Below are positions 20,974 to 21,122 of a DNA stretch of 21,122 bases, in pieces. Both the position numbers and the translations under genes were made by a program. The notes under the pieces are model-generated. The model ran no database searches. It was not told where the DNA came from and saw only the letters and a list, made by a program, of their open reading frames with translations. Source of the stretch: AG-12 sp035531535 (GTDB lineage: Bacteria > Chloroflexota > Dormibacteria > Aeolococcales > Bog-877); NCBI GenBank assembly GCA_035531535.1, contig DATKSV010000109.1, positions 1 through 21,122 of the forward strand, given 5' to 3'. The first letter of the stretch is position 1, and each line of letters opens with the position of its first letter.

Positions 20974-21122
20974 ATGCTGCCAGGTCGTCCCCGCCGACCC
21001 ACCGGACGCGCCGCCGGGGCACCCTGGGCCAGTTTGTTGGTGGCACTGATGGCGACCGCCCTGCTGGCCGGATGCGGCGCCTTCGGGAACGTCGGAGAGC
21101 CCACTGACGCCCACGTCCTGAC
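20974..21122 (+). CDS. Predicted lipoprotein, 5' end only (cut by the window edge)
   Basis: Forty-nine complete codons are present. The N-terminus has a basic start (MLPGRPRRPTGRAAG), a hydrophobic helix of about 14 residues, and a lipobox L31-A32-G33-C34, which predicts lipid modification at C34 and export across the membrane. The mature part begins CGAFGNVGEPTDAHV and runs off the end. Start ATG 20974 is supported by a -10 box 6 nt upstream. What the mature protein does cannot be said from this fragment. It is divergent from nth. Confidence 0.75.
   Translation, partial: MLPGRPRRPTGRAAGAPWASLLVALMATALLAGCGAFGNVGEPTDAHVL

Noticed and set aside
1..21122. Mobile elements, CRISPR arrays, tRNA or rRNA genes
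   Set aside because: I saw no transposase or integrase motifs, no regularly spaced direct repeats, no TPsiC-arm GTTCRA pattern in a tRNA context, and no rRNA segments in the intergenic stretches.

Overview
The window is high-GC bacterial DNA carrying mostly chromosomal housekeeping genes. I see no insertion sequences, phage genes, CRISPR array, tRNA or rRNA. Several features together suggest an uncultured lineage near Chloroflexota/Dormibacterota or deep Actinobacteria: an archaeal/fungal-type aspartate-semialdehyde dehydrogenase, a one-chain GlyRS of the alpha2 type, promoters lying directly on start codons (leaderless transcripts), and an Actinobacteria-like gene density. The phylum is an inference from gene types, not a measured placement.

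Layout. Positions 1-756 are essentially non-coding apart from a possible C-terminal tail at the left edge. Next come xthA (exonuclease III, +) and a convergent asd (-). A 348-bp divergent control region then leads into a plus-strand threonine cluster: thrC paralog 1, thrB, lysC and canonical thrC paralog 2 (3019-8003). With asd this covers aspartate to threonine except homoserine dehydrogenase, which is not in the window. An SDR oxidoreductase and glycyl-tRNA synthetase run on the minus strand. A divergent plus-strand gene encodes a 722-residue cysteinyl-tRNA synthetase fused in frame to a GT2-type glycosyltransferase domain. A minus-strand series glmU-prs-corC-recO follows (cell-wall UDP-GlcNAc, PRPP, CBS-domain membrane protein, recombination mediator). 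A minus-strand three-gene operon comes next: a 55-aa one-helix membrane protein, a diheme cytochrome b N-terminal-type protein, and a two-helix protein with a large extracytoplasmic domain. The right end holds a crotonase-family gene, endonuclease III, and the start of a lipoprotein gene cut by the window edge.

The items most worth attention are: (i) the CysRS-GT2 fusion; (ii) the compact cytochrome b operon, which keeps four heme-ligand histidines but lacks a recognisable LPWDQ/PEWY quinol-site pair, a Rieske protein and cytochrome c; (iii) two divergent threonine synthase paralogs flanking thrB-lysC; (iv) four genes (xthA, cysS fusion, crotonase, lipoprotein) with a TANNNT box 6-7 nt before the start codon, implying leaderless mRNAs; (v) a small ORF with a perfect Shine-Dalgarno sequence translationally linked to asd; and (vi) a crotonase in which both usual catalytic glutamates are replaced.
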